DNA of 64,000 nt. It comes from Marinoscillum sp. 108 (GTDB taxonomy: Bacteria > Bacteroidota > Bacteroidia > Cytophagales > Cyclobacteriaceae). The position numbers and the translations under genes were made by a program. The stretch spans positions 1,860,001 to 1,924,000 of the forward strand of contig NZ_LR734808.1 of NCBI RefSeq assembly GCF_902506655.1, read 5' to 3'. The notes under the pieces are model-generated. The model searched no databases and was not told the DNA's origin. It saw only the letters and a program-made list of their open reading frames with translations. Shown here piece after piece: positions 19,277 through 27,543 of this stretch; position 1 is the first letter of the stretch; each line of letters opens with the position of its first letter.

Positions 19277-20458
19277 ATGAGCAATACCTATGTAAACAAC
19301 CAAAATGTTAGAAAAATGAAGAAGTATACTATGATTTTTTCACTCCTGTTTTATACCCTCTCGGGGTATTCTCAGAGTTGTACCAACCCGACAGGTTCGG
19401 TGATTAGTGGTACTAATACCAATTACAATTGTCATCAATACGTAAAAGCAGCCCTGGTCAAAGGCTGGGTGAACATGAGCAATGGTTATCCAAGTAACCA
19501 AAGCAGCATTCCAAACCTTAGCTCGGCCACAATAGAGACCGACAATGATTTCATTCGGGTATGCAACAACTATGAGGCGAAAGCCATTTCCATGAATCAC
19601 GCTCAAAACAATGCGGATCACTCGGCGGTGGTACTCAATGGTGGGATGTACTCATATGATTATGGCAATTTGGCCAGCACACCGGGGTTCGGATCACAAG
19701 TTTACACCCATGGTCATGCCCGGTCATTTACCAATGCCTGTAGTCACAAGTTTTACTCTACCACCTCGGATGTGAGCATATCCGGACCATCTTCTGTACC
19801 CACAGGAGCTACTGCCACCTACACACTCTCTGCTCCTTCCAATATATCTGCAGATCATTGGGGGGTGAACACTACCTATTTTGACATCCTTTCGTCCAAT
19901 AGCTCTTCGGTCACGGTAAAGGCTAAGTCCTCTGCCGGGTCAGGGTATGTGAAAGTGTATTTACGAACGTCTTGTATGAGTTCGGGTGAATTTAAGCCCA
20001 GCAAACAAAAGACCGTTAGTGTGGTGGCGGACTGTACAGGCACACTCAACGGAGGTGCACTCTATACCTTCAACAATGTGAGCAGTGGAGCCTCCAATAC
20101 AGTAGCGATGAATTTGTCCAGCTGGACCTGGGTAAAAACCTCCGGAAGTCCCAGCTACTGGTACACCGGATCGGGTGGAAAATACATGTATTTCTCGCTC
20201 TCCAGTGGATGCGCCACCTTCAATGCATACAACTCATCTTGTAACCTCACCTTGACTTTCTGTGCTTATGGTGGGTATACCATGCAATATGATGACAATG
20301 AACCAATGGAATATCAGGTGCATAATCTGCTAACCAATAAACTGGAACGAAAAGGCACTGCCGCTCCGGCTGATGAGCCAGAGATGCTCAGAGACCTGCC
20401 GGCAGGATTGTATGTACTCTCCATTGGGAATACCAAAAAGAAGGTCTTAATTAAATAA
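19277..20458 (+). CDS. Secreted protein with short T9SS-like tail
   Basis: About 393 residues; ATG 19316 (MKKYTMIFSLLFYTLSGYSQ) probably marks the true start as it begins the signal peptide. The N-terminal third contains NYNCHQYVKAALVKGW and NNADHSAVVL, a Cys and a His spaced as in papain-like CHAP/NlpC amidase folds, and GHARSF; this is a weak similarity. Ig-like segments follow (SISGPSSVPTGATATYTL, SVTVKAKSSAGSGYVKVYLR). The end, LPAGLYVLSIGNTKKKVLIK, matches the last strands of a T9SS sorting domain. Composition is rich in Ser, Thr and Asn. It is flanked by terminators on both sides, hence monocistronic. Confidence 0.62.
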   Translation: MSNTYVNNQNVRKMKKYTMIFSLLFYTLSGYSQSCTNPTGSVISGTNTNYNCHQYVKAALVKGWVNMSNGYPSNQSSIPNLSSATIETDNDFIRVCNNYEAKAISMNHAQNNADHSAVVLNGGMYSYDYGNLASTPGFGSQVYTHGHARSFTNACSHKFYSTTSDVSISGPSSVPTGATATYTLSAPSNISADHWGVNTTYFDILSSNSSSVTVKAKSSAGSGYVKVYLRTSCMSSGEFKPSKQKTVSVVADCTGTLNGGALYTFNNVSSGASNTVAMNLSSWTWVKTSGSPSYWYTGSGGKYMYFSLSSGCATFNAYNSSCNLTLTFCAYGGYTMQYDDNEPMEYQVHNLLTNKLERKGTAAPADEPEMLRDLPAGLYVLSIGNTKKKVLIK

Positions 20459-20489
20459 ATCAGTTTCACCTCATACTGTACCTCAAAAC

Positions 20490-20519
20490 AAAAAAACGCG
20501 GGCATGGCCCGCGTTTTTC
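20490..20519. terminator. Bidirectional intrinsic terminator
   Basis: AAAAAACGCGGGC / GCCCGCGTTTTT around ATG, between two convergent genes. Both arms end in an A- or T-run, so it serves both strands. Confidence 0.92.
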
Positions 20520-20544
20520 ATATACGTTTTAAGAAATGAGGTTA

Positions 20545-22083
20545 TCAGTCCACGAAAAGCGAAGCAGGTGACTCTATGGTGACCTTCTTCACATTCATGG
20601 GGTAGGCTTCCACCTTTTTATCAGCCTCAAAAACACGCTCAGGCAAACTCTCTCTGATGATGTTTGAATAAGACATAGGAGACGGAGCATTGGTCATCAG
20701 GCTCTTTTTGAGTGGCTCAGCTTCATTGCTATCCGTGATCATGGTGATGTACATATTTTCGGTCTGCAGGTACTTGGCAGCCGCGGCATTCACTTCCTCC
20801 AGCGTCAGTTTAGCCAGTTTGGCATCCATCTCTGCGATGTAGTTTTCCATACCGTAAAACTGTGAATCCATCAGGAAACCCAGCTGCCGCTCAGGTGACT
20901 GAATGTATAGCTTCATGTAGCTTCTGAGAAACTGTCTGGTCAATTCAAACTCATCGGCTGTCAGCCCTTCATTTTTCACCCGGTCTATTTCGTTCAGTGC
21001 CATGCGCATGGCAAAGTGTGCATGACCGATTTTGATATCGCCGAGCTCAGGATACTGGCTTTTCAGGCTATAGGCTGTTTGTACAGGTCGGATCCAGATG
21101 GCCAGGTAATTCTGACTTCTGGGGAAGCCCGTAAGCGGAAGCTGATTGCTCCCCCCGGCTTCATACCACTCTATGTAGGTATAGTCACCATAGTTCATAG
21201 ATCTGGTTTCCCTGATCAGCTGATACAGTTTGGAATAAGACTTGCGATGCTCGCCGAGATAAGAGTTCACCACCAACATGGCTGGCCAGTCAGCGGAAGC
21301 TCTGTTGATACTGATGGGGTAGCCCGTGAAAATAGCCGTACCCAGATTATCAGGTTTGGTCACCAACTGCACCTGAATGCCATCAGGCATGGCTACTTCT
21401 CCCAACTCGGGAACCGTAGGCTGAGTATCTGGCAGGCTATTGATATCCGCTTTCAGGGTCTCCAAAAAAGAAGCTGGGTAGTCCCCGGCAATCCCGATGG
21501 TCACGTTATTTCTGGTAAAGAAAGCCTTGTAGTGATTCACCACATCTTCTCGGGTGATGTTTGCAAGCCCGTTGATGGAGCCCCGCTTCATATGTGCGTA
21601 CCGGGTACCGGCAAAAAGTCTTGCTTCCAGGGCCATTTTACTAAAGTCCTCATCAGAGCTGGCTTTGATCACTTCCTTCACGTACACCTCCGTATTGGAC
21701 TTTACGCGACTAAAATCACGCTCGGCAAAACTGGGGTTAAGAAGCAGGCTCCTGAAAATGGTGTAAAACTCATTCAGAAAATCCTTATGTACTTCGAAGG
21801 TAAATGTGGTCATCTCCTTGTCAGTGAAGGCCCTGTATTGAGCGGCCATAGGATACAGCAGGTCATCAATTTCTGATTTGGTATACTGATCACTCCCTGT
21901 CTCAGTGAGGACAGTAGCTGTCAGGTTGGTGAGTCCTTCTTTACCCACCGGGTCACTCATCGACCCATTCTCAAAGGAAATTTTCACAACAATCTTGGTA
22001 GAAGCCATAGGCAACTCCACCACCTTCTGAGCTGTAGCAGTCAAACTCAACAGGCTCAAAAACATATATACTAGATTCTTCAT
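20545..22083 (-). CDS. M16-family peptidase-like protein, inactive partner subunit
   Basis: The 512-residue protein has a signal peptide (MKNLVYMFLSLLSLTATA-Q) and the M16 fold, but where active subunits have HxxEH it has LTNLTATVLTETGSDQYTK, without the zinc ligands. It retains the substrate-binding features of the partner half, such as RSMNYGDYTYIEWYEAGG, the R/Y-type region of beta-MPP-like subunits. It lies 10 bp after the active M16 lipoprotein gene on the same strand, so the two probably form a heterodimeric protease in the periplasm, as in MPP and split bacterial M16B pairs. Confidence 0.87.
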   Translation of the reverse strand: MKNLVYMFLSLLSLTATAQKVVELPMASTKIVVKISFENGSMSDPVGKEGLTNLTATVLTETGSDQYTKSEIDDLLYPMAAQYRAFTDKEMTTFTFEVHKDFLNEFYTIFRSLLLNPSFAERDFSRVKSNTEVYVKEVIKASSDEDFSKMALEARLFAGTRYAHMKRGSINGLANITREDVVNHYKAFFTRNNVTIGIAGDYPASFLETLKADINSLPDTQPTVPELGEVAMPDGIQVQLVTKPDNLGTAIFTGYPISINRASADWPAMLVVNSYLGEHRKSYSKLYQLIRETRSMNYGDYTYIEWYEAGGSNQLPLTGFPRSQNYLAIWIRPVQTAYSLKSQYPELGDIKIGHAHFAMRMALNEIDRVKNEGLTADEFELTRQFLRSYMKLYIQSPERQLGFLMDSQFYGMENYIAEMDAKLAKLTLEEVNAAAAKYLQTENMYITMITDSNEAEPLKKSLMTNAPSPMSYSNIIRESLPERVFEADKKVEAYPMNVKKVTIESPASLFVD

Positions 22084-22093
22084 TTTGATCGGG

Positions 22094-23473
22094 TTAAAGT
22101 TTGATGTTCAATTCTTCTGACACCTGCAATTCCTCATCTGGAGAAATGGTAGCTACAGTAAGGTGCTCATCCACAAAGTACTTGTTGGCTACACGCATGA
22201 TATCCTCTGCGGTCACTGCATCGTAGTTGGCAAATGCCTTATTTACATCTGCAGGATTACCGGTAAGCCATATGTACCACGATAGCGAATTGGCGATATC
22301 ACTGGGGTTGTCTATACCCATGGCATAGCTGTACTTAATGAAACTCTTGGTTTGGGTGAGCGCTATAGAATCAACCGGATTGGTCTTCAGGTCTGTCAGC
22401 ACTTTATCAATTTCTGTTTTTACATAAGCCATATCCGATTTGTCCACGAGCATGGCATCTACTGACCACAAGCCTGGATCTACGGTGTTCAACCCTCCGG
22501 CAGAAAGCTCCCGAACCTTTTGCTCTTCTACTACCAGCTTCTTATAGATGTCAGACTTTTGCGAAAACGCTAGGCTACTAATGACGTCCAGAATGGCCAT
22601 GTCTTTATTCTCAACAGAAAATCCGGGGCCTTTGTAATTCAGGTTAAGAATCGGGGGGAAATTGGCTTCCTGTACGTGTGCAAATCTGGTTTCGGTCTGC
22701 TCGGGCTCCTGAGTGATCTCCTGAGTAAAGGTGCCTCGCTCCCACTCACCGAAGTACTTACGCGCCAGGTCGTTCACCTTGTCGCTGGTGACATCTCCCA
22801 CCACGAGTACCGTGCAATATTCGGGTCGGTAGTAGCGATCAAAAAACTCCAGCGAGTAGTCATACTGATTGGGCATGTCCACTACATCCTCCCAGTACCC
22901 TATGGTGGTGTGAGAATAGGTGTGGGTAGTAAAGGCAGTGTTATACGTCTTTTCGTACAACTTCATGTACGGACTGGTATAGCTCTTGGTATACTCTCCC
23001 TTCACAGCACCCGCTTCTACTTTGAAATCTTCCTCGGAATATTTGAGGTTCATAAATCGATCCGATTCCAATTCAAACATCTTGTCAAGCATCTCCGCAT
23101 TTCCTGTCATGTGATAGACTGTGCGGTCCCACCAGGTGTTGGCGTTGGCTGCTGCACCTATGGCTTTCAGCGCTTCGCTGTATTCTGCTTTGGAATACTT
23201 ATCGGTGCCACGAAACATCATGTGCTCGAAGAAATGGGCAAAACCTGTTTTTCCTTCTTCTACTTCGTCACGACTACCCACTCTCACTACAATAAAAAAT
23301 GAAGCAAGTCCGGGGCTATTGTAGGGTACTGTGACCACATTCAATCCGTTGTCCAGTTTGGTTTGCTGGATGGGATAAGGGAATATGCCCTCCTCCTTTG
23401 GGGTGTCTGGCTGAGGTGTACACCCCATAGCCAGCAGTAATACAGCCATAGAGGCTACTAGATAATTTCTCAT
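22094..23473 (-). CDS. M16-family zinc metallopeptidase, lipoprotein
   Basis: 459 residues. A lipoprotein signal ends at LLLAMGC (Cys18). The zinc motif HFFEH (His80, Glu83, His84) lies in GFAHFFEHMMFRGTDKYSK, and the third ligand is expected in AGAVKGEYTKSY about 75 residues later. Length matches single-unit M16B peptidases. It is the first gene of a two-gene unit with the zinc-free homologue 10 bp downstream, which implies a membrane-anchored active subunit with a soluble partner. Confidence 0.9.
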   Translation of the reverse strand: MRNYLVASMAVLLLAMGCTPQPDTPKEEGIFPYPIQQTKLDNGLNVVTVPYNSPGLASFFIVVRVGSRDEVEEGKTGFAHFFEHMMFRGTDKYSKAEYSEALKAIGAAANANTWWDRTVYHMTGNAEMLDKMFELESDRFMNLKYSEEDFKVEAGAVKGEYTKSYTSPYMKLYEKTYNTAFTTHTYSHTTIGYWEDVVDMPNQYDYSLEFFDRYYRPEYCTVLVVGDVTSDKVNDLARKYFGEWERGTFTQEITQEPEQTETRFAHVQEANFPPILNLNYKGPGFSVENKDMAILDVISSLAFSQKSDIYKKLVVEEQKVRELSAGGLNTVDPGLWSVDAMLVDKSDMAYVKTEIDKVLTDLKTNPVDSIALTQTKSFIKYSYAMGIDNPSDIANSLSWYIWLTGNPADVNKAFANYDAVTAEDIMRVANKYFVDEHLTVATISPDEELQVSEELNIKL

Positions 23474-23619
23474 GGTTAATGGTTTTTTTTCTAAAATTAA
23501 CAGAAATAATTGGAGGTAGCCTAAGGTCTGTTTTGAATGGACAATAAGTCTTCTGAACGGGTAGATACGGGACGAGAGACTTATTAAATTGAATTCTGAG
23601 TCAGAAAGTGGTGCCTCTT

Positions 23620-24522
23620 TTAATCCAACGGTAAATTATATACCAGCCGGATATCTAAGATAGGTCCGGCAGAAAAATCCACATTTTGCTGAGTCCGATC
23701 ATCACCAAAGCTCGCAATAGTGATGCGAAAGTCAACCTCATCGCCCTCATTAAACTGTCTGTAGCTCCTGCCCAGTGCATAGCCGAAGCGCGCCTCAAAG
23801 TGCAGGTTTCCAGCTAGTCGATAGCGACCATACAGGCTCAAATCCACACTCTTTCGCTCAATATAATCCCCATCATATACCGGATCACCCAGCTGAAAAG
23901 AGGTGATCAGACCAAACAAGCTTAGCCCCATACCCAATCGGGGATGAGCCTGATAGTTGAGTTTACCGAAAACAGGGAGTAGACCGTTGATTGACCACCG
24001 CTCCGAAATCTTCCAATCCACAAAAACCAGTGGCACGAACATGTGACCAAAGAGCTCCCGATTATACATGAGCCCATAGCGCATGAGCAACCGATCGCTG
24101 TATTTTTTCTCAAACAAGCCAATTCCGCCCAGCTGAACATGCTGCCAATCCAGCTGCTGGAAATCAGACATGAACCGTGGTGCCAGTAGCAACTGAAACC
24201 CTGTAGTTTCGCTGAGCTTTCGCACCAGACCCGTTTGTAAAATCAAGCCATGAAGGCGGGTAGGATCAATAACACCGGAGGCTCCGTCATAGTCCACGAC
24301 AAATCCCTGATAGGTGAGGTCGTTATACCAAATAGTGGATTCAGAAAAGACAATGGGTATTTTGAGATTGAGGAGCGCCACATTTTCTGCAGCATTCGCC
24401 TGCTGTCCTGAGACGGGTTGGCTAAAGCCATGTTTGTAGGAAAGGGTGAATAGATCAATGCTACTTTGCCCATACGCGAAGCAGGAGATCATCCATAGTG
24501 CAAAATAGAACTGTCTTTTCAC
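23620..24522 (-). CDS. DUF6268-like outer-membrane beta-barrel protein
   Basis: About 300 residues with a signal peptide (MKRQFYFALWMISCFAYG-Q) and alternating-hydrophobicity strands ending in a C-terminal aromatic/hydrophobic segment (GPILDIRLVYNLPLD). The pattern WYNDLTYQGFVVDYD, HGLILQTGLVRKLSETTGFQLLLAPRFMSDF and LGGIGLFEKKYSDRLLMRYG fits the DUF6268 family of uncharacterised barrels. Location in the outer membrane is inferred; no substrate is known. The gene stands 80 bp downstream of a small 56-codon ORF on the same strand. Confidence 0.75.
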   Translation of the reverse strand: MKRQFYFALWMISCFAYGQSSIDLFTLSYKHGFSQPVSGQQANAAENVALLNLKIPIVFSESTIWYNDLTYQGFVVDYDGASGVIDPTRLHGLILQTGLVRKLSETTGFQLLLAPRFMSDFQQLDWQHVQLGGIGLFEKKYSDRLLMRYGLMYNRELFGHMFVPLVFVDWKISERWSINGLLPVFGKLNYQAHPRLGMGLSLFGLITSFQLGDPVYDGDYIERKSVDLSLYGRYRLAGNLHFEARFGYALGRSYRQFNEGDEVDFRITIASFGDDRTQQNVDFSAGPILDIRLVYNLPLD

Positions 24523-24602
24523 CCGATGAAATTAGTGAAAAGGCACGACTATCAGCATAATAAGGGTTCACATTGAATATAAGAACCCATTCTAACCAGG
24601 TA

Positions 24603-24773
24603 TTATCTCTGCTGATAAGCGAAATTTGAATTGGTGATGAAATTTTCGCATCCCAACTTATCCCCCACAAAGACCAGATTACCATCTGAATAGACCTGCC
24701 ATTGTCTTTCAGAACTGCTATATCTCATCTTTAGAGATGTCCCACTTTTCTTACCAAATAATTTCTCAAACAT
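24603..24773 (-). CDS. Small hypothetical protein (56 aa)
   Basis: A 56-codon ORF, ATG at 24773 and TAA at 24605-24603. The product starts MFEKLFGKKSG and contains RQWQVYSDGNLVFVG, which has the look of a real compact beta-containing protein, with charged start and balanced codon use. I do not recognise a family. It would be the first gene of a unit with the DUF6268 protein downstream. No homologue can be tested here, so it may still be chance. Confidence 0.42.
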   Translation of the reverse strand: MFEKLFGKKSGTSLKMRYSSSERQWQVYSDGNLVFVGDKLGCENFITNSNFAYQQR

Positions 24774-24909
24774 CTTTTTGTTGTTAAAGCCTCAAACATA
24801 GGGTCCTCCAATATGCCTTTTCAGAATACTCGTTGAGTGTTGGTGTTTTCTGGTTAAATCAAATAACCCAAGCTCCTGAAATTTCGAATAAAGGAAAGTC
24901 TACTTTTTT
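24774..24909. promoter_or_regulatory. Divergent promoter gap before the GrpB gene
   Basis: AT-rich 136 bp between the small minus-strand ORF and the rightward GrpB gene. Contains no further ORF. A T-run (TACTTTTTTTT) lies just before the GrpB start. Confidence 0.3.
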
Positions 24910-25473
24910 TTGAAAAAAATGACTCTTCATCTCTCAGCCTATTCAGAAGCCTGGCCGGCCCATTTCGAAACCATGAAAGAAGCACTCTTGCAGCTTTTTC
25001 CTGAAGAGGCACGGGCCATCGAGCACGTTGGGAGCACTGCTGTACCGGGACTTATCGCCAAACCGGTCATTGATATTTTCATGGCCGTATCTCCTTTCAG
25101 AAAGGTAGAGTTTTACGAAGAAAGGCTTCAATCTGAGGGTTATCACTATGTGCCTACGGGAATGACCGAACGGTATCTGCTGTCAAGCCATACTCCCGAA
25201 GGAGTGTGGACACACAACCTGCATGTTCTCCCATACAGCCCGGATTTTCTACTTCGAAATGAAATTCTTTTTCGGAATTACCTCAGAAAAAACCCCGACT
25301 TAATACAGGAATACAACCGCCTCAAAAAGCACCTGTCTTCCATGCCGCTGGCTAGTCTGGAAGATTACACCCGCGCCAAGACAGGCTTCATTCAGCAGGT
25401 GGTAGACAAGGCCCGTAAGGCGTGTGGACTGCCCCGGCAAAACGTTTGGACCATGGAGATCGAAGAAGCATAA
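24910..25473 (+). CDS. GrpB family (UPF0157) protein, nucleotidyltransferase-like
   Basis: 187 residues. The signature is clear: YSEAWPAHFETMKEALLQLF, then AIEHVGSTAVPGLIAKPVID, the conserved core of the GrpB/UPF0157 family, a nucleotidyltransferase-fold superfamily whose substrate is mostly unknown. HNLHVLP and RNYLRKNPDLIQEYNRLKK, also family-typical, follow. The ATG at 24910 is followed by another Met at codon 4, so the start may be 24919. It converges with the J-domain gene, with 11 bp between stops. Confidence 0.88.
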   Translation: MKKMTLHLSAYSEAWPAHFETMKEALLQLFPEEARAIEHVGSTAVPGLIAKPVIDIFMAVSPFRKVEFYEERLQSEGYHYVPTGMTERYLLSSHTPEGVWTHNLHVLPYSPDFLLRNEILFRNYLRKNPDLIQEYNRLKKHLSSMPLASLEDYTRAKTGFIQQVVDKARKACGLPRQNVWTMEIEEA

Positions 25474-25484
25474 ACGGGGCAAGT

Positions 25485-26213
25485 TTAACTCCTGGTTCGT
25501 CTCCTGAGTTTGGCTATTCGATCATCATAATAGACTTTCAACTCCTCCAGAAAAGTCATTGGGTCATCATATGTAGTGAGCACCCGATAAGTCTGTCGGC
25601 TTTTGGCTCGAGCCAGTTCTTGTTCCACATTCAACTTTTCCTGCTCCAGATAATCATATGCCGGAGCGGTGGGCTGCACCGATGCAGCTGCTGGCGCCAT
25701 CATGGACACCAACTCCTGATCACTGAAGATATGCGCATGATACGCCCGAAGTGCTGCCAGGTCTCCTGATTGGTAAATGCTGATCAAACGTGCGGTCACG
25801 TCGGTAGCCACCTCCATTTTCTGACCATCCATAGAAAACTTATCCGGGTGTACATGCATCATCGCTTCCCGGTAGATCCGCTTCATCTCCTTTTGATCAG
25901 ATTCATTATGGCCGGGCTTATTGTTTCTGACCACAGGTTTCAGCCCTTCAGGAGCCACATAGTTTTTACCCCTCCTCTTTTGCGCTAGACGTTGTTCCTT
26001 TTTGGCCAGCTTTTGCTGCTTGTACAGCACGGTGAGCTCCTGCTCTTCTATGAGCTCGTTGATCAGGTGAGCCCGCAGCTGGGTCTCAAAAGCGTGAGTG
26101 CTTTGCCGGATCAGCTCCAGTTCTGCCCGGAGGGCATCAATCTGATCTTTCAACTCAGACAGTCGCTCGTTGGAAACATGATTGGAGACAGACAGCTCAG
26201 ACTTCTTCGTCAT
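25485..26213 (-). CDS. J-domain-like protein with N-terminal coiled coil
   Basis: 242 residues. Residues about 15-80 are a long heptad-rich helix (LKDQIDALRAELELIRQ...), strongly coiled-coil. Residues about 105-165 match the DnaJ J domain: EMKRIYREAMMHVHPDKFS with the HPD motif at 122-124, followed by SIYQSGDLAALRAYH as the last helix. It lacks the Gly/Phe and zinc regions of DnaJ, so it is a specialised J-protein that would stimulate DnaK on a particular client, which is unknown. It probably has its own promoter in the 26.2-26.4 kb gap. Confidence 0.78.
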   Translation of the reverse strand: MTKKSELSVSNHVSNERLSELKDQIDALRAELELIRQSTHAFETQLRAHLINELIEEQELTVLYKQQKLAKKEQRLAQKRRGKNYVAPEGLKPVVRNNKPGHNESDQKEMKRIYREAMMHVHPDKFSMDGQKMEVATDVTARLISIYQSGDLAALRAYHAHIFSDQELVSMMAPAAASVQPTAPAYDYLEQEKLNVEQELARAKSRQTYRVLTTYDDPMTFLEELKVYYDDRIAKLRRRTRS

Positions 26214-26284
26214 TGGTCAGGGTATGTTCAGATTTAGAAGCAAATTTAATGGTTTTGAAATGCCTTGTAGCCACCTAATCAGAG

Positions 26285-26376
26285 CCTTTCATGGCATTGT
26301 CTTACGCTTCGACAGGCTCAGCGTGACAATGCCAGAATCAGCGTGACAAGGCTCAGTGGGACAATGCCGGGATCAA
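26285..26376. repeat. Intergenic GC-rich repeat element
   Basis: A stretch with imperfect internal copies of CAGCGTGACAATGCC / CAGCGTGACAAGGCTCAG / CAGTGGGACAATGCCGGG after CTTACGCTTCGACAGGCT. The motif TTCGACAGGCTCAGCGTGAC is, to my knowledge, often seen in intergenic DNA of Bacteroidota, and its tandem decay here suggests a multicopy element. Confidence 0.5.
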
Positions 26377-26449
26377 CTCCGCAATTTTCGGGTGGTACTG
26401 CCCACTACACTCTCCTACTTTTACCTCATATTTACTCAACCAAAGAAAG

Positions 26450-27295
26450 ATGAACACTCAGGATCACATCAACTTTCAGCGCATCGCCGAGGCGATCGAT
26501 TACATACAGGCCAACTTCCGCGACCAACCCAACCTGGATGAGGTAGCGGAGCAAGTACACCTCAGCCCTTTTCATTTTCAGCGTCTCTTTACCGAATGGG
26601 CCGGCGTAAGCCCCAAGAAATTTCTGCAATACATCAGCATTGCGCATGCCCGATCGCTTCTCAAAGATGGTCAGGCCACCCTCTCGGAAGCTACCCACCA
26701 AACGGGGCTATCTGGTACCGGCAGACTGCACGACCTCTTCATTAACATCGAAGGCATGACCCCCGCTGAATACAAAAATGGTGGTAAAAACCTGAAGATC
26801 AATTACAGCTATGCAGACAGCCTGTTTGGAAATATCCTCGTGGCCAGTACCGCCAAAGGCATTTGTTACCTGGCCTTTGCCGATGATCCCAGCCTGGCCT
26901 TCTCTGAGCTAAAAAGCAAATTCCCGAATGCTTCCTATGAGCAACGTCTGGATTTGATTCAGCAAAATGCCCTCTTCATCTTCACGCACGACTGGACCCA
27001 ACTGGATCAAATCAAGCTACACCTCAAAGGCACTGATTTTCAGCTGAAGGTTTGGGAGTCCCTGATCAGGATCCCCTCCGGAAGATTATCCACTTACGGA
27101 CAGATAGCCAGTGCAATCGACAAGCCCACGGCTTCACGAGCGGTAGGCACAGCCATTGGTGACAACCCCGTGGCTTACCTGATTCCCTGCCATCGTGTGA
27201 TCCAGTCTACTGGCAGATTTGGGCAATATCACTGGGGTAGCAGTCGAAAAACGGCCATGATCGGCTGGGAGGCAGCACAAATCACCGAAAGATGA
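26450..27295 (+). CDS. AraC-type HTH fused to O6-alkylguanine-DNA alkyltransferase
   Basis: 281 residues. Residues 10-108 form an AraC double HTH (LDEVAEQVHLSPFHFQRLF and the QTGLSGTGRLHDLF motif). Residues about 115-277 are a methylated-DNA-protein cysteine methyltransferase, with the acceptor Cys247 in IPCHRVIQSTGRFGQYHWG. This is the Ada order without the N-terminal zinc domain, which is supplied by the next gene. It repairs O6-methylguanine by suicidal transfer and probably also acts as regulator of the operon. The stop overlaps the following ATG (ATGA), and that gene overlaps alkB, so the three are one translational unit. Confidence 0.92.
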   Translation: MNTQDHINFQRIAEAIDYIQANFRDQPNLDEVAEQVHLSPFHFQRLFTEWAGVSPKKFLQYISIAHARSLLKDGQATLSEATHQTGLSGTGRLHDLFINIEGMTPAEYKNGGKNLKINYSYADSLFGNILVASTAKGICYLAFADDPSLAFSELKSKFPNASYEQRLDLIQQNALFIFTHDWTQLDQIKLHLKGTDFQLKVWESLIRIPSGRLSTYGQIASAIDKPTASRAVGTAIGDNPVAYLIPCHRVIQSTGRFGQYHWGSSRKTAMIGWEAAQITER

Positions 27296-27543
27296 TACCA
27301 GAATTGCATACCAGCATTACAGACAGGCAGCTGAAACTGATGATCAGAAACGGGAAGATTGGACTCGCAGGCAATCGTAAATTGAAGATCTACGGGAAGC
27401 TGAGCTGTGTCTCAGGCAAGCGAATGAAACGTGAAAACCGGATCTTTTTTGAGCATGAACCCGAAGCTTTGACCCTCGGCTATCGCCCATGCGGTCACTG
27501 TATGTCTGCTGCTTTCAAAAAATGGAAACATGGAGTTATTTAA
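27292..27543 (+). CDS. Stand-alone Ada metal-binding domain protein
   Basis: 83 residues. KLSCVSGKRMKRENRIFF and GYRPCGHCM align with the Ada N-terminal zinc/methyl-phosphotriester domain (in E. coli Ada the Cys38-x3-Cys42...Cys69-x2-Cys72 set). Here Cys38-equivalent is present (KLSC), the second position is Lys instead of Cys (C-V-S-G-K), and the CxxC pair is intact. One ligand is thus missing or replaced, so methyl transfer to it cannot be assumed. It sits between the alkyltransferase and alkB, overlapping by 4 and 14 bp. Confidence 0.8.
   Translation: MIPELHTSITDRQLKLMIRNGKIGLAGNRKLKIYGKLSCVSGKRMKRENRIFFEHEPEALTLGYRPCGHCMSAAFKKWKHGVI

Noticed and set aside
21016-21876. 286-codon open frame on the plus strand
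   Set aside because: It lies entirely inside the M16 partner gene on the opposite strand and has no family-like motif; the M16 frame has a signal peptide and clear homology.
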